Numbered from the stretch's first letter, positions 8,478 through 18,820 are shown. The stretch is DNA of 48,176 nt from Puniceicoccales bacterium (GCA_031255715.1 JAIRRZ010000036.1:1-48176), one strand, 5' to 3'. Made by a program: numbers and translations. The notes: a model not told the origin generated them from the letters alone.

Positions 8478-9425
8478 ATGTCATCCGTAGATCGTTTTGG
8501 AAATGTAGGAACGTCATATGTTGATTTTTCTGTGGACGGGAAGTTACCGAAAGTAGCAACACCGCAGCAGGGCACACCTTCTGGGGTGGGGCAGCTGGGG
8601 AAATCGGCTTTAGCGATTGAAGTTTCTTCGGTATCGGTCACTGATATTAGTGGCGATGTTCAGTTAGGTGGGCCGGCAATCTCCATTGACGGCACATTAT
8701 CCGTAGAAGATCAAGCAATTACGAAACAAATCAAGTCCTTCGAAAGCATACCCGCTTCTGCAGTTTCGTTAGATCCGATGCAGACAATGTCGCTCAATGA
8801 TATGATGGCGGAATTAACGATGATGATGCTTAAGAATGCGTTGTCAAATAAAGAAGTTGAGCGGGAAATGAGGGCGGAGCTGGCGGTTATTCAATTTCAA
8901 AATGGAATGAAAATGGCCGATATGATTGAAAAACGCGGTGAACTTGCATTTAAAAAAGCTATAGTGGAAGCTGTTACGAAGGTTGCTTCGATTGTGACTT
9001 CCATTGCTGCGCAAAAAATTGGTGAAAAATTAGCAACGCCAAAACGAAAAAACAATGATTTAGATCAAATGGGTGTAGAACAAGGTGAAGGTTTTACAGA
9101 AATTAAAAGACCAAAAGCCAAACTTACCGATGCGCAAAAAATGGCAGCGCAAAACACAGGGAGACTATGCGGTGATCTAGCTAAGGCTATGGTGGAGGCA
9201 ACGGGGATGATTATCGCCGCTCACCTTGACCTGGATATTTCCAAGATTGATGCGGAAAGGCAGGCCATGGAAACAATGAATAAGTTAATGGATAGCGTGA
9301 TGTCCTCCGTGGATTCTTCCATTCGCAGTCAGGATTCCGCCATCCAATTTGCCATGAATATGCTCCAGCAAATCAATAACCTTGCTGCCGATAGTTGTAA
9401 TAAAATTATAAGCAACATGCGGTAA
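8478..9425 (+). CDS. Putative type III secretion translocator (SctB/YopD-like)
   Basis: The 315-residue protein has no signal peptide. It has a Ser/Gly/Val-rich N-terminal 80 residues typical of type III substrates, then long amphipathic helices. Two weakly hydrophobic helices are seen, about residues 161-180 (AIVEAVTKVASIVTSIAA) and 235-252 (AKAMVEATGMIIAAHLDL). A C-terminal coiled-coil-like stretch ends in FAMNMLQQINNLAADSCNKI. That layout resembles translocon subunits such as YopD or IpaC, but no family motif is conclusive. An effector or filament protein is possible. The type III operon is 17 kb away on the same strand. Start ATG 8478. Confidence 0.5.
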   Translation: MSSVDRFGNVGTSYVDFSVDGKLPKVATPQQGTPSGVGQLGKSALAIEVSSVSVTDISGDVQLGGPAISIDGTLSVEDQAITKQIKSFESIPASAVSLDPMQTMSLNDMMAELTMMMLKNALSNKEVEREMRAELAVIQFQNGMKMADMIEKRGELAFKKAIVEAVTKVASIVTSIAAQKIGEKLATPKRKNNDLDQMGVEQGEGFTEIKRPKAKLTDAQKMAAQNTGRLCGDLAKAMVEATGMIIAAHLDLDISKIDAERQAMETMNKLMDSVMSSVDSSIRSQDSAIQFAMNMLQQINNLAADSCNKIISNMR

Positions 9426-9496
9426 TATTTTTTTTAAAAAAATGTTTAGCACATTTATGCGGATGCCAATGTAAATGTACATCTTTTATAGATCAG

Positions 9497-9815
9497 TCGC
9501 TAAGATCAATATTACTATTATCAATATTACTGTTTGTACTGTGCTACTCTGCTTCTGCATCGATACCCATGTGGCGGAGTGAATTGGCAGGGAAGTAATG
9601 AAATTGATTACATTGAACAACAAATGAACTTTGTTAGATTAATAGGCAATTTGCCCGATAGTATGATTGCTAAAAATAAAAATCAAGAATATTTCCATGG
9701 ATATATGTAAACAATTTATGATGACAATATGGATATGGTTGAAGAAATGTTTCACGCTGATTTGAGTAAAGCTACTCCAAAAACAGAGGAATGTTGTTTA
9801 TTGTTGCTTTCATAG
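9497..9815 (+). pseudogene. Decayed gene for a small secreted protein
   Basis: Frame 9512-9598 encodes a clear signal peptide (LLLSILLFVLCYSASA, then SIPMWRSELAGK) and then a stop TAA at 9596. A one-base frame change continues at 9597 as NEIDYIEQQMNFVRLIGN to an in-frame TAA at 9708. The same frame then reads TIYDDNMDMVEEMFHADLSK to TAG 9813. No start codon remains before the signal peptide. So there are at least three lesions: start, frameshift and stop. The acidic product is not recognised. It lies right after the translocator-like gene and may have been an accessory secreted protein. Confidence 0.6.
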
Positions 9816-9883
9816 GCTTGGATATTCTTAAAACTTTAATCGCCGATAGATAAATGATGCGTCATAATATTTTAAAAAAACGC

Positions 9884-9951
9884 TTGACAACTCTAGAATT
9901 ATCGTTGATGCTGAGAGACAGAGGGTGGGAGCAAGCGACATGTTTAAAATT
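9884..9951 (+). promoter_or_regulatory. TTGACA / G-rich intergenic motif, copy B
   Basis: TTGACA at 9884-9889 is followed after 31 bases by gagggtgggagc (9921-9932) and then aagcgacatgtttaaaatt. TGATGCT occupies the -10 position. It points into the 3' end of hppA (opposite strand), so any transcript would be short or antisense to hppA. Confidence 0.6.
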
Positions 9952-9989
9952 CAAAAATAATGAATTTTCCATTTATTGTGCGAAAATAT

Positions 9990-12182
9990 TTAACTGTAAG
10001 AGACAGTAATGCCCACGACGACAACTGAAACCATTGCCATTAGTTTGATCAAAATATTCAAACTCGGACCAGCCGTATCTTTGAATGGGTCGCCAACGGT
10101 ATCACCGATCACTGCTGCTTTGTGCGCGTTCGACCCCTTACCTCCCATTGCTCCTTCTTCAATGTACTTTTTAGCATTGTCCCATGCTCCGCCAGAATTT
10201 GCCATAAAAATTGCTAAAACAAAACCAGTGGATAGGGCTCCTCCTAATAATCCAATGACTCCCGATACTCCAAGTATTACTCCTACCAAAATTGGCGAGA
10301 GAATCGCCACCAGTGAAGGAATTAACATCTCCCGCTGTGCCGAAAATGTCGAAATCTTTACGCATTGGGCATAATCAGGAACCGCTTTATTTTCCATAAT
10401 CCCTGTGATTTCTCGAAATTGCCGCCGTACTTCCTTTACCATACTTGCTGCTGCACGCCCTACCGCATTGATCGATAGCCCACAAAATACAAAGGATAGC
10501 ATCGCTCCAATAAATAATCCCATTAGGACCTTCGGATTTAATAAATGAATTTGAAAATAATTAATAATATCAGCCAGAGTCAGCGATTCGACGGGAATAT
10601 TATTTCCGTTCAGCATGATGGATCGCTTACCCGTATTGAGCATACTTCCTTTAATTGCGCTCATATATGAAGCAAGTAGCGCCAGGGTCGTCAAAGCTGC
10701 GGAACCGATTGCGAAGCCTTTTCCTGTTGCTGCTGTCGTATTACCTAGTGCATCCAGAGCATCCGTTCGCTTGCGCACTTCCTCGCCAAGGCCGCACATC
10801 TCGGCATTGCCCCCCGCATTATCTGCAATGGGACCATAGGCATCCGTTGCCATCGTAATACCTAGCGTCGATAGCATACCCACCGCCGCTATCGAAACAC
10901 CGTATAGACCCATAATAATATTCTTTTCTCCACCAAAATTTTGTACCAAAGAAAATGCAAGAAGTGTGCCCGTAACGATCGCTAGCACGGGAATTGCCGT
11001 TGATAGCATGCCTACTCCCATGCCACCTATAATGACCGTGGCGGGACCCGTTTTGGCCTGTTCGGCAACGTAGCGGGTCGATGAGTAAGCCTGAGAGGTG
11101 TAATATTCCGATGATTTTCCGATGATTTCTCCAGAAATTAAACCGATTGCAACAGCGCCCCATAATCGCCATAGCATATCCGGAATATCGAGGAGATAAA
11201 AAATCGCTAATGAGGCCAAAAGAATGCAAAGGCCACTAAATTTTATGCCGTATCCCAGTGAGCGGAGTAGTTCCAAATTGCTCGCATTCTCCTTTGTCTT
11301 TACAAAGAAAATTCCTAGAACAGAAAGTATTGCGCCCGCTGCTCCAATTAGAAGTGGCGCTAAAATAGCTTTCATCTGTAAATCAGAATTGCTCGTTGCA
11401 AATGCCGAAGCTCCCAATGCTGCTGCTGCTAAAATTGCCCCATAGTAGGATTCATAGAGATCCGCTCCCATTCCTGCTACATCGCCCACATTGTCACCCA
11501 CATTATCCGCTATGGTTGCCGGGTTCCTTGGGTCATCTTCCGGTATGTTTTCTTCAACTTTCCCTACCAAATCGGCTCCCACATCGGCTGCCTTTGTGAA
11601 AATTCCTCCGCCAACACGCGCAAATAATGCTTGGAGCGAAGTTCCCATGGCAAAGGTCAACATTGTTTCCGTAATGACAATCATTCGATCATTGGGGGAT
11701 AAGGCATCTTCGAAAAGATTTAAAATTACGAACCAAAAGGAATAATCCAGTAGTGCCAAACCGACTACCGATAATCCCATTACCGCTCCGCTGCGGAAAG
11801 CAATTCGCAAACCTTGGTTCAATGACTGTGATGCGGCAAAGGCTGTCCGGGAAGAGGCTTGGGTTGCTGTTTGCATCCCAATAAATCCTGCTAGCCCTGA
11901 ACAGAATCCAGCCGTTATAAATGCAAACGGTACCCAACTATTTTGGAGATGAAATTTGTAAGCCATTATCGCTAAAAGAATCGCTACAAATACGAATACA
12001 ATGGCTACAATTTTATATTGCTGCTTCAAATAAGCCAATGCTCCATTGCGTACATAGGTTGCAATTTCTACCATGCGTTCTGTGCCCGCCGGTTCATTTT
12101 TCATCATCCCAAAAAACCGTGCCGCCATATGAAGCACAAACATAGCTGAAAGAGGTATTAACCAAAAATATCCTGGAATCAT
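9990..12182 (-). CDS. hppA: Membrane-bound ion-pumping pyrophosphatase
   Basis: HppA uses pyrophosphate hydrolysis to pump H+ or Na+ across the inner membrane, saving ATP. The 730-residue length and about 16 membrane segments are typical. The substrate motif [43 protein letters not shown] lies near residues 197-240. The C-terminal [22 protein letters not shown] is also present. [18 protein letters not shown] carries Ala where potassium-independent enzymes have Lys, so this should be the potassium-dependent subfamily. Which ion is pumped cannot be read here. Start ATG 12182. It stands alone, followed by motif copy B on the other strand. Confidence 0.97.
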   Translation of the reverse strand: MIPGYFWLIPLSAMFVLHMAARFFGMMKNEPAGTERMVEIATYVRNGALAYLKQQYKIVAIVFVFVAILLAIMAYKFHLQNSWVPFAFITAGFCSGLAGFIGMQTATQASSRTAFAASQSLNQGLRIAFRSGAVMGLSVVGLALLDYSFWFVILNLFEDALSPNDRMIVITETMLTFAMGTSLQALFARVGGGIFTKAADVGADLVGKVEENIPEDDPRNPATIADNVGDNVGDVAGMGADLYESYYGAILAAAALGASAFATSNSDLQMKAILAPLLIGAAGAILSVLGIFFVKTKENASNLELLRSLGYGIKFSGLCILLASLAIFYLLDIPDMLWRLWGAVAIGLISGEIIGKSSEYYTSQAYSSTRYVAEQAKTGPATVIIGGMGVGMLSTAIPVLAIVTGTLLAFSLVQNFGGEKNIIMGLYGVSIAAVGMLSTLGITMATDAYGPIADNAGGNAEMCGLGEEVRKRTDALDALGNTTAATGKGFAIGSAALTTLALLASYMSAIKGSMLNTGKRSIMLNGNNIPVESLTLADIINYFQIHLLNPKVLMGLFIGAMLSFVFCGLSINAVGRAAASMVKEVRRQFREITGIMENKAVPDYAQCVKISTFSAQREMLIPSLVAILSPILVGVILGVSGVIGLLGGALSTGFVLAIFMANSGGAWDNAKKYIEEGAMGGKGSNAHKAAVIGDTVGDPFKDTAGPSLNILIKLMAMVSVVVVGITVSYS

Positions 12183-12293
12183 AATTTTTCTAATGGAAAA
12201 AGCTTCTAATCAAAATTATGAGAATTTCAACAATTTTCACAGATTGAGCCCGTAAACAAAAAATTTCTTCCATTTCTATTCATAGGGACTATT

Positions 12294-12331
12294 TTTCATC
12301 TTTTTATGAAAATTTCATCTTTTTATGAAAA
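12294..12331. repeat. Two tandem 19-bp hairpin units
   Basis: The 19-bp unit tttcatctttttatgaaaa occurs twice in direct tandem at 12294-12312 and 12313-12331. Each unit carries the inverted pair TTTCAT/ATGAAA around a T run. It lies just beyond the 3' end of yebC and upstream of hppA, so it may end yebC transcripts or affect the hppA leader. Confidence 0.6.
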
Positions 12332-12339
12332 TTATCTTG

Positions 12340-13095
12340 CTATTCCTGATCGATTTTTTCTAGCAACTCATCTGAAATTTCGTAGTTTGCGAAAACATTC
12401 TTCACATCTTCCAGATCCTCCAATCGTTCCACCATACGCAATACTTTTTTTGCTGTTTCTTCGTCGTCAATGGCGATGGTATTGCTCGGGATATAGGCCA
12501 ATTCAGAAGATTCGACTTCAACATTCGCTTTTTCCAAGGCCTGGGCAACAGTATCGTAGTCCGCAACGGCCGTTAAAACTTCGTAACAATTATCATCCAT
12601 TTTAACATCTTCTGCTCCCGCATCCAATACCATTTCCATTAATTGGTCCTCCGCAATTTTCGTGCGATCGATAATAAACTGTCCTTTGCGTTGAAAACTG
12701 AAGGCTAGGGCACCTGCTCCTGCTAAATTGCCGTCGCATTTACTAAATGTACTGCGAACTTCGGAAACCGTACGATTTTTATTGTCCGTAGTCACCTCGA
12801 CAATTATGCCGATACCGGCTGGACCATAGCCTTCGTAGATGAGCTCTTCGATGACGATTCCTGGAATTTCACCCGTTCCCTTTTGGATCGCTTTTTTTAC
12901 ATTATCCGCCGGCATATTCGCTGCCTTTGCCTTTTGGATAACCGTCCGCAGTCGCGGATTAAATTCCGGATCTTTCCCTCCATCACGTACAGCAATTGTA
13001 ATTTCTTTGCTGAGAATACTAAACATTTTGCCCTTCTTTGCGTCGACGGCTGCTTTATGACGTTTTGTTGTTGCCCATTTACTATGACCTGACAT
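12340..13095 (-). CDS. yebC: YebC/PmpR family protein
   Basis: YebC-family proteins were described as DNA-binding regulators, and more recent work links members to ribosomes and proline-rich translation. The 251-residue protein begins with the family signature MSGHSKWATTKRHKAAVDAKKGKMFS and includes GGKDPEFNPRLRTVIQKAKAANMPADNVKKAI. Later YEGYGPAGIGIIVEVTTDNKNRTVSEVR is present. All three structural domains are represented. Its start overlaps the end of yidC by 14 bp, suggesting co-transcription and translational coupling. Confidence 0.95.
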   Translation of the reverse strand: MSGHSKWATTKRHKAAVDAKKGKMFSILSKEITIAVRDGGKDPEFNPRLRTVIQKAKAANMPADNVKKAIQKGTGEIPGIVIEELIYEGYGPAGIGIIVEVTTDNKNRTVSEVRSTFSKCDGNLAGAGALAFSFQRKGQFIIDRTKIAEDQLMEMVLDAGAEDVKMDDNCYEVLTAVADYDTVAQALEKANVEVESSELAYIPSNTIAIDDEETAKKVLRMVERLEDLEDVKNVFANYEISDELLEKIDQE

Positions 13096-14881
13096 GGTTT
13101 CCTCCTAAACTTTTTTTTCTTTTTACATCTGATCCGTTTTTCGCATTTACCCCATCCGGATCATTGATGAGTAATGCATCATCGTTTTTCCTATTAAGAA
13201 TAATTTGTTGGGCAATCGTCAATAAATTTTGTATGGTCCAATATAGAACGAGTGCTGAGGGAAAGTTGTAACAAAAAACAAGAAAAATGATGGGCATAAG
13301 CTTGAATACCCATTTTTGCGCTCCGTCCGCCGAGGGTGTAGGCATGACTTTCATCTGCCAAACCATGGAAACACCCATGATGAGTGGCAATATGTTTATG
13401 GGGAAGTTACCCAAATGGGCGATGGTATCCGGGAGGGATAGGTCTGAAATCCATAGGAAGGGCGCAAAGCGCATTTCGGCGGTCGTTCGTAGCATAAAAT
13501 ATAGACCCACAAAAATCGGAATTTGAATGAATATGGGTAAGCAACCGGCAGCAGGATTGATGCGATTATCGCGGAATAATTTTAGTGTTTCGGTTTGAAG
13601 TTTTTGTGGATTATCGCGATATTTTTCCTTGACTTTTTTGAGTGGTTCCTGGAGTTTCGACATTTTACGTGATGAACGGACTTGAGCCGTCGTCAGTGGC
13701 CACAGTAATAATTTTACGATGAGGGTTAGAACAATGATTGTTACACCCCAATTGCCCAATAGGGTATAGATGCCTTTCATGAGCAGTAATAGTAATTTGC
13801 TGACAAATCCAAAAATACCGAATTGCATCACTAGGTCTTGTTCCTGGCCCAGGCGGTCGAGAAAAACATAGTCCTTTGGTCCGACGTAAAAATCAGCATC
13901 GATGGTCTTTGTTTGGCCAGGATCGATGCGTCCAACAGCTAATTTCACACTGCCAACGACACTGTCATTCATTTTTTCATAGGTGGCGCTGACTACTCCA
14001 TTGGGCGTTGCGACGAAGCCGCAACCGGGAACCTTTGGCGTAAAAACTCCCGTAAAAAATTGATTTTTAACCGATCCCCAAACGATTTTGTCATTGCCGG
14101 TGATTTGGTTTTTTGCGGACTCTTTACCCATGCCTAGGAAGCCACTTTTGGCACAAAAGTCGTTGGTTCTAATGAAGTGTGCCTTTTGGCCATCGTAGTA
14201 ACCAAAATTGAGATAATCACCCAAAACATCGCTTGGGGTTGCTGGAAAACTACCCAGTCCAACAAAGATATTTTCCAAATCATAGGTTTTTTCCGTCGAA
14301 TTAGTGAATCGTACTTGAACCGTCAAAACGTAGGGAATTTCGTGTTGTGCCAGTCGGTATTCCCGTTCAATGACAATGCCATTTTTCATGGGCTTACGAA
14401 AGATTACACTATTTGTTGTATGTGAAACAATTTCGTAGTCTGTGAGTAGGAACTTATCGAAGGTGCCAAAGGATAGTGCTAAGGCGGGTAAGCGTACATT
14501 TTCATTGAAAGTGAATGGGGCTTCCTGGCCGCGGACAGCGGGATATTTTTTGAGTTTGACATCCTGAATGCCAGCCCCAATGCTATTGAAGCGCACACAA
14601 ATTTCGTCATTTTCTAGGGTAACGAATTGCTGATGATCAAAAACATGTTCTTCCAAGTTATCTTTTTGCGTTTCGTGAACTTCGATGCCAATATCATCCA
14701 CACTAGAGGAAATGGCGAATACTTTATGCTGTGCGTTTTGAGGTAATTCGTTTGTGTTTACAGTTGCCGTTTCATTTTGAGCTGTCGATATATTTTCACG
14801 CAACTGCACGCCTTGCTTCATCATCAAACCAAAGGCGATGCCAATACAAAGAATACCAAGAAAAAGGCTTTTTTTGTCCAT
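13082..14881 (-). CDS. yidC: Membrane protein insertase YidC
   Basis: YidC inserts proteins into the inner membrane, alone or with Sec. The 599-residue form has an N-terminal membrane anchor (residues 6-22), a large periplasmic beta domain (about 70-355) and the conserved insertase core from about residue 370. The core includes GNWGVTIIVLTLIVKLLLWPLTTAQVRSSRKM and the INPAAGCLPIFIQIPIFVGLYFMLR segment, followed by FNFPSALVLYWTIQNLL-like helices. The large periplasmic domain is the Gram-negative type. The usual neighbours rnpA and rpmH are not upstream: the next 250 bp (14882-15134) hold no gene I can support. Confidence 0.97.
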   Translation of the reverse strand: MDKKSLFLGILCIGIAFGLMMKQGVQLRENISTAQNETATVNTNELPQNAQHKVFAISSSVDDIGIEVHETQKDNLEEHVFDHQQFVTLENDEICVRFNSIGAGIQDVKLKKYPAVRGQEAPFTFNENVRLPALALSFGTFDKFLLTDYEIVSHTTNSVIFRKPMKNGIVIEREYRLAQHEIPYVLTVQVRFTNSTEKTYDLENIFVGLGSFPATPSDVLGDYLNFGYYDGQKAHFIRTNDFCAKSGFLGMGKESAKNQITGNDKIVWGSVKNQFFTGVFTPKVPGCGFVATPNGVVSATYEKMNDSVVGSVKLAVGRIDPGQTKTIDADFYVGPKDYVFLDRLGQEQDLVMQFGIFGFVSKLLLLLMKGIYTLLGNWGVTIIVLTLIVKLLLWPLTTAQVRSSRKMSKLQEPLKKVKEKYRDNPQKLQTETLKLFRDNRINPAAGCLPIFIQIPIFVGLYFMLRTTAEMRFAPFLWISDLSLPDTIAHLGNFPINILPLIMGVSMVWQMKVMPTPSADGAQKWVFKLMPIIFLVFCYNFPSALVLYWTIQNLLTIAQQIILNRKNDDALLINDPDGVNAKNGSDVKRKKSLGGNHVRS

Positions 14882-15134
14882 AGGCAGTAGGTAGAACTGG
14901 ACGATTAGGGATCTTCAAAAGATTGCAAGCCCTTTATGAGGAGTGTTTTTAATCATAGTATATTGGAATCGATCTGTTATTTTATTGGCCTCTCATTTTT
15001 TTTGAAAAAATCTACTTACCGCAGTATCGAACCCCATAAGCCCATTATGCCGATTCATGACTTCAATTATATTTCTAAAGTTATAAAAAATTTAAAAAAA
15101 TAAAACCAATGGAGATTAAATAGAGATTTAAAAT

Positions 15135-16469
15135 TCATTTTTTCGCTCTTTTAGTAATATAAATGATGGCAATGGTAAGACCTGTTGTAGAGCTTAGAAA
15201 AAGAATGCGTGTCAAAAAGAAATAGGAGCCGAAATTTTTTTGGGCATAGCTGAGTGCCGATGGCGCGATGGAGGCAAAAAAAGATATGATCAGTGCTGCA
15301 CTAGACATAATTCGACCAAGATATTTCCTGCCAAAAAGTTTAGGCCAGGGAACCGCAGAAGCTATCCCGTAAAGCGCCCAATTGAAGCCGGAAAGAGGAA
15401 TGAAAAATCCTAACCCCCATGGCTTTGAAACGTTCTCCAAAGAAAACATCAGAGCTGCGTTGGTCAAAAAAATAGCAACCAAGCAATAGTAGATCGAAAC
15501 TCGATCTTGGAAAATACTAAACAAAACTCCTAAAATCGCACTAATAGTTGCGATAAAAGGAAAAATGTTTAGAGGATTGGCGGTGAGGGCATGGGCCTCG
15601 CGAAAGATATCGACAATATGAATCTCTAACCCCGTTGAAGTAAATGTTGATGTCGAAACGGCTAAAACGAAAATCCAAAAATCAAAAGTTTTCAAAGCTT
15701 GGCATAGCGTATAATCTTTGGGGGGATTTCCTTGCGCGGGAATGTTTTCCTTAGATGTATTGTGCTCAGCCTTTAAACCGTCCAGATTGATGCCGATCGA
15801 TTGGGGACTGTCGCGACATAAAGCCCAAATAATAGGAAGGAATCCTAAGAGAATAGTAAACCCTAGCGTCTTCCAAGCGGTGAGATAGCCCAGTTTCTCA
15901 ATTAAGATATGGATTATTTTGGGTGAACAGCCAAATGTAAAAGAAACAAAGATCCCGGAAATTCCGATCATTGTACAGCTTTTTTTATCGTACCAGTAAA
16001 GAAGCATCATACGACTAGCAAGTGGAATGAGATTTTGTCCACAAAGCTTTAACAAGAAAAGTCCCCCGAAGAGTATACACGTAACCGCAGTAAAGTGTGA
16101 AATGTAATGTTCCAAAGCAGCAATGGCGGAGATAATATGGCCCATGAAAAAAAGCCCCAATCCTAACATTAGCGCAGAATAGGTTACGGCGCGACGAATG
16201 CCTATATGGTCAAAAATCGTGCCGAAAAATGGCAAGAGCAGCGTACTCAATAAAGTCGCAAAGAAAAAAAGATTACTAAAATGGACACGGGAAATTTGTA
16301 AGTTTTCAATCAGCACCTCCGTAAAAGGGCAAAGGCCAACGCTATGGCCTGGGATGCTGACCATACGCGAACAAATGGTGACAAAAAACATAACTAAGCC
16401 ATAAAAAAATGGTACATGCTTTGGCGAAAATGGAAAATTAGGCGCAAAAATCTTTGATTCAATGGACAT
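15135..16469 (-). CDS. Major facilitator superfamily transporter
   Basis: The protein has about twelve hydrophobic segments and the MFS loop motif as GTIFDHIGIRRAVTYSALMLG between helices 2 and 3. There is a long central loop with polar residues (SIGINLDGLKAEHNTSKENIPAQG). ATG 16469 gives 444 residues starting MSIESKIFAPNF. A TTG at 16517 would add a hydrophobic stretch that does not fit a 12-helix transporter. The substrate is unknown: no specific subfamily motif was recognised. It follows ispE on the same strand with about 85 bp between, so it may be co-transcribed, but a functional link is not evident. Confidence 0.8.
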   Translation of the reverse strand: MSIESKIFAPNFPFSPKHVPFFYGLVMFFVTICSRMVSIPGHSVGLCPFTEVLIENLQISRVHFSNLFFFATLLSTLLLPFFGTIFDHIGIRRAVTYSALMLGLGLFFMGHIISAIAALEHYISHFTAVTCILFGGLFLLKLCGQNLIPLASRMMLLYWYDKKSCTMIGISGIFVSFTFGCSPKIIHILIEKLGYLTAWKTLGFTILLGFLPIIWALCRDSPQSIGINLDGLKAEHNTSKENIPAQGNPPKDYTLCQALKTFDFWIFVLAVSTSTFTSTGLEIHIVDIFREAHALTANPLNIFPFIATISAILGVLFSIFQDRVSIYYCLVAIFLTNAALMFSLENVSKPWGLGFFIPLSGFNWALYGIASAVPWPKLFGRKYLGRIMSSAALIISFFASIAPSALSYAQKNFGSYFFLTRILFLSSTTGLTIAIIYITKRAKK

Positions 16470-16553
16470 AAAAAGATATGCAAAAATAAATGATCTAAGG
16501 AACTCTATAAAAATCAAGCATAAAACAAGAGGAAAATTTTTGGACGATAAGGT

Positions 16554-17438
16554 TTACAGAAAACGTACAATTTCACAAAGCGAAATGAGCCCAAGTTGCT
16601 CAAAAATAATTTCTTGGGCTTTTCGGAGTGCATCATATTCGCGGTGCAAAATAAAACATCCGCTGCCGGAACCGGTAATGCAAGGATAATAATTTGAATA
16701 ATATAAATAATTAAAAAGTGTCCTAAGTTCGGCGTATTCATCCAGAATTTGTTGTTGAAAGGCATTGGAAAGTAGGGATTCGAAATGCTTTTCAGTGAAG
16801 ATTCTTTTTACTTTTTCCGGGGAATTTTGCGAAAAAGAAGGTTTTTGTTTGAATTTTTTGTATGCTGCGTCGGTCGAAATAAAAAAGGAAGGGCAAAAAA
16901 CTAGCACGAAGTAATTGGCTAAGTTTTTATGGAAATTTGTAGAAACCGGCATCAAAATGTCCCCATGGTCGACTGCCAGTTGTGGTGAATTTTTAATGAA
17001 AAACGAACAATCCGTACCCATTTTTTTGGTAAGGGTGGTTAATTTTTCTTCCGAAATGGGGAAATTATAGAGCTGATTTAATGCTTTTAGCGTAAAAACA
17101 CCATTGCTACTCCCTCCACCGAATCCTCCCCCAATGGGAATTTTTTTCTTGACATCAATTCGAAGTGAAAAATTTACAATATTGGTCTGTGTGCAAAAGA
17201 GTTCAATGGCCCGGGTAATGGTGTTATTATTTTCTGGAAATTTTAAGGAAGTGTGCTGGAAAATTTTAATGATAGGATTTTGGATGGATGTGTTTTTTTC
17301 AAGGGAAAATATCATGTTGTCGCCGCAAGAGATGGGGGCCATAATACTGGTAATGTTGCAAAAGTTATCCGAAGCAATTCCGTTGATGGCGAAAAATAAA
17401 TTGATTTTAGCATTCGACAGTAACGAAATCGATTCCAT
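16554..17438 (-). CDS. ispE: 4-diphosphocytidyl-2-C-methyl-D-erythritol kinase
   Basis: IspE phosphorylates the CDP-methylerythritol intermediate of the MEP isoprenoid pathway. ATG 17438 gives 294 residues and the family start MESISLLSNAKINLFF. The GHMP-kinase glycine loop GGGFGGGSSNGV is near residue 100. LTTLTKKMGTDCSFFI and the C-terminal PCITGSGSGCFIL also fit. Upstream in-frame codons to 17534 exist but run into the divergent murD. The two genes are divergent with only about 20 bp between starts, so their promoters must overlap the opposite coding regions or lie very close. ispF at 2.7 kb acts in the same pathway. Confidence 0.92.
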   Translation of the reverse strand: MESISLLSNAKINLFFAINGIASDNFCNITSIMAPISCGDNMIFSLEKNTSIQNPIIKIFQHTSLKFPENNNTITRAIELFCTQTNIVNFSLRIDVKKKIPIGGGFGGGSSNGVFTLKALNQLYNFPISEEKLTTLTKKMGTDCSFFIKNSPQLAVDHGDILMPVSTNFHKNLANYFVLVFCPSFFISTDAAYKKFKQKPSFSQNSPEKVKRIFTEKHFESLLSNAFQQQILDEYAELRTLFNYLYYSNYYPCITGSGSGCFILHREYDALRKAQEIIFEQLGLISLCEIVRFL

Positions 17439-17460
17439 ATTTTGAGAAAAATTATTATTG

Positions 17461-18756
17461 ATGGTTGAAATTTGTACATTGAAAAAGGAGCTTTTTGAAA
17501 AAATTTTGTTGAAAAAAAATAAGCCCATAGCCATTTTGGGTAATGGTGTCAGTGCTCATGGCCTTCGAAAATTATTCGCAAAACTTGATTTGAGACATAT
17601 TATCTATGATCAGAATCCGGAAAAAGGTGAGAACTTTACGAAAGACAATGTAAAAAATCATGAAATAATTATTTGTAGTCCCAGTTTTTTACCGCACCAT
17701 CCCTGGATTATTTCGGCGCGTCAGAATGGATTATTGTGTTTATCTGAATTAGATTTTGCGAGTCTATGGTGCGATGCGCCGGTTGTGGCCATTACGGGAA
17801 CAAATGGGAAAACAACAATTACAACTTTTTTGACAAAATTATTCAATCGCTGTGGCGTTCGGGCATTCTGTGGAGGCAATCTTGATCGATCGTTGTCGGA
17901 GTTGGTTGCAACAGAAACTTTAAAATCCGATGATCTTGTTTTTTGCGAAACGAGTTCTTTTCAGGCCGAGAGTTCACAATTGGTTCGTTTTACCCACCTT
18001 ATTTGGTCCAATTTTGCTCCCAATCACCTCAATGTGCATAAAACAATTCGTAGGTATTTTTTAGCAAAGTACCATTTATTAGCCTGTTTGCGTGAAGATG
18101 CACAGATATTTTGTGGGCAAAGCATATGCCAATGGGCTCATAAATTTCAAGTCGTAATACCGGAAAAAGTACAAGTCGTTACGTCGAAATGCGACGCAAA
18201 AGGGACGGCTTTTAGTGATTATCCACAGCGAGAAAATTTTGCGCTCATCAAAAAGTTTTGTTCCATGCATAATATTTCTTCCGAAACGGTTTTGATGGAA
18301 GCAAAAAATTTCCAAAAACCTAAATATCGCCTCGAAAACATGGGCATTATCCAGGGAAATGCCTATTGGAATGATTCGAAATGTACGAATTTTGCAGCGC
18401 TCGATGGGGCCTTGAAGAATTTTCCTCGAGAGAAAGTAATTTGGATCGGCGGTGGCCAATCGAAGGGCGAAGATTTGAAAAATATTATTCCCCTTTTAAA
18501 AGGAAAGGTTGAAATCGCGTTGCTGATCGGTGAAACGGGAATTATTCTCGCAGATTTGTTACAAAAACATAAAATTAACGCTGTTTATGTGGAAAGTATC
18601 GAAAATGCGATTAATGAGATAAAAAAAACTTGCTTTTTGGGAAAAAACATCGTATTCAGTCCAGCGTTTTCTAGTTTTGACCAGTTTTTAAATTACATCG
18701 AGCGTGGGAAATTTTTTGAAAAATGTATTTTCGATTTGAAGTTTTTGCATCATTAG
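17461..18756 (+). CDS. murD: UDP-N-acetylmuramoyl-L-alanine--D-glutamate ligase
   Basis: MurD adds D-glutamate to the muramyl peptide in the cytoplasm. From ATG 17461 it has 431 residues (TTG 17458 is adjacent). An N-terminal UDP-binding domain contains IAILGNGVSAHGL. The ATP loop is AITGTNGKTTITTF near residue 112. SNFAPNHLNVHKTIRRYFLAKYHLL is the metal and ATP region, and NDSKCTNFAALDGALKNF is the C-terminal domain motif. It heads a plus-strand cell-wall group with the LysM lipoprotein and ftsW, which supports an active peptidoglycan and division pathway. Confidence 0.95.
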   Translation: MVEICTLKKELFEKILLKKNKPIAILGNGVSAHGLRKLFAKLDLRHIIYDQNPEKGENFTKDNVKNHEIIICSPSFLPHHPWIISARQNGLLCLSELDFASLWCDAPVVAITGTNGKTTITTFLTKLFNRCGVRAFCGGNLDRSLSELVATETLKSDDLVFCETSSFQAESSQLVRFTHLIWSNFAPNHLNVHKTIRRYFLAKYHLLACLREDAQIFCGQSICQWAHKFQVVIPEKVQVVTSKCDAKGTAFSDYPQRENFALIKKFCSMHNISSETVLMEAKNFQKPKYRLENMGIIQGNAYWNDSKCTNFAALDGALKNFPREKVIWIGGGQSKGEDLKNIIPLLKGKVEIALLIGETGIILADLLQKHKINAVYVESIENAINEIKKTCFLGKNIVFSPAFSSFDQFLNYIERGKFFEKCIFDLKFLHH

Positions 18757-18820
18757 GCACTCTATTGGCTGGAACAATATTGCGTTGATGGCATAGACTA
18801 AGTGAAGTAGAGAGAATATT

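Noticed and set aside
15022-15060. Sequence resembling a tRNA T arm (agtatcgaacccc) upstream of the MFS gene
   Set aside because: No acceptor or anticodon stem could be formed around it.
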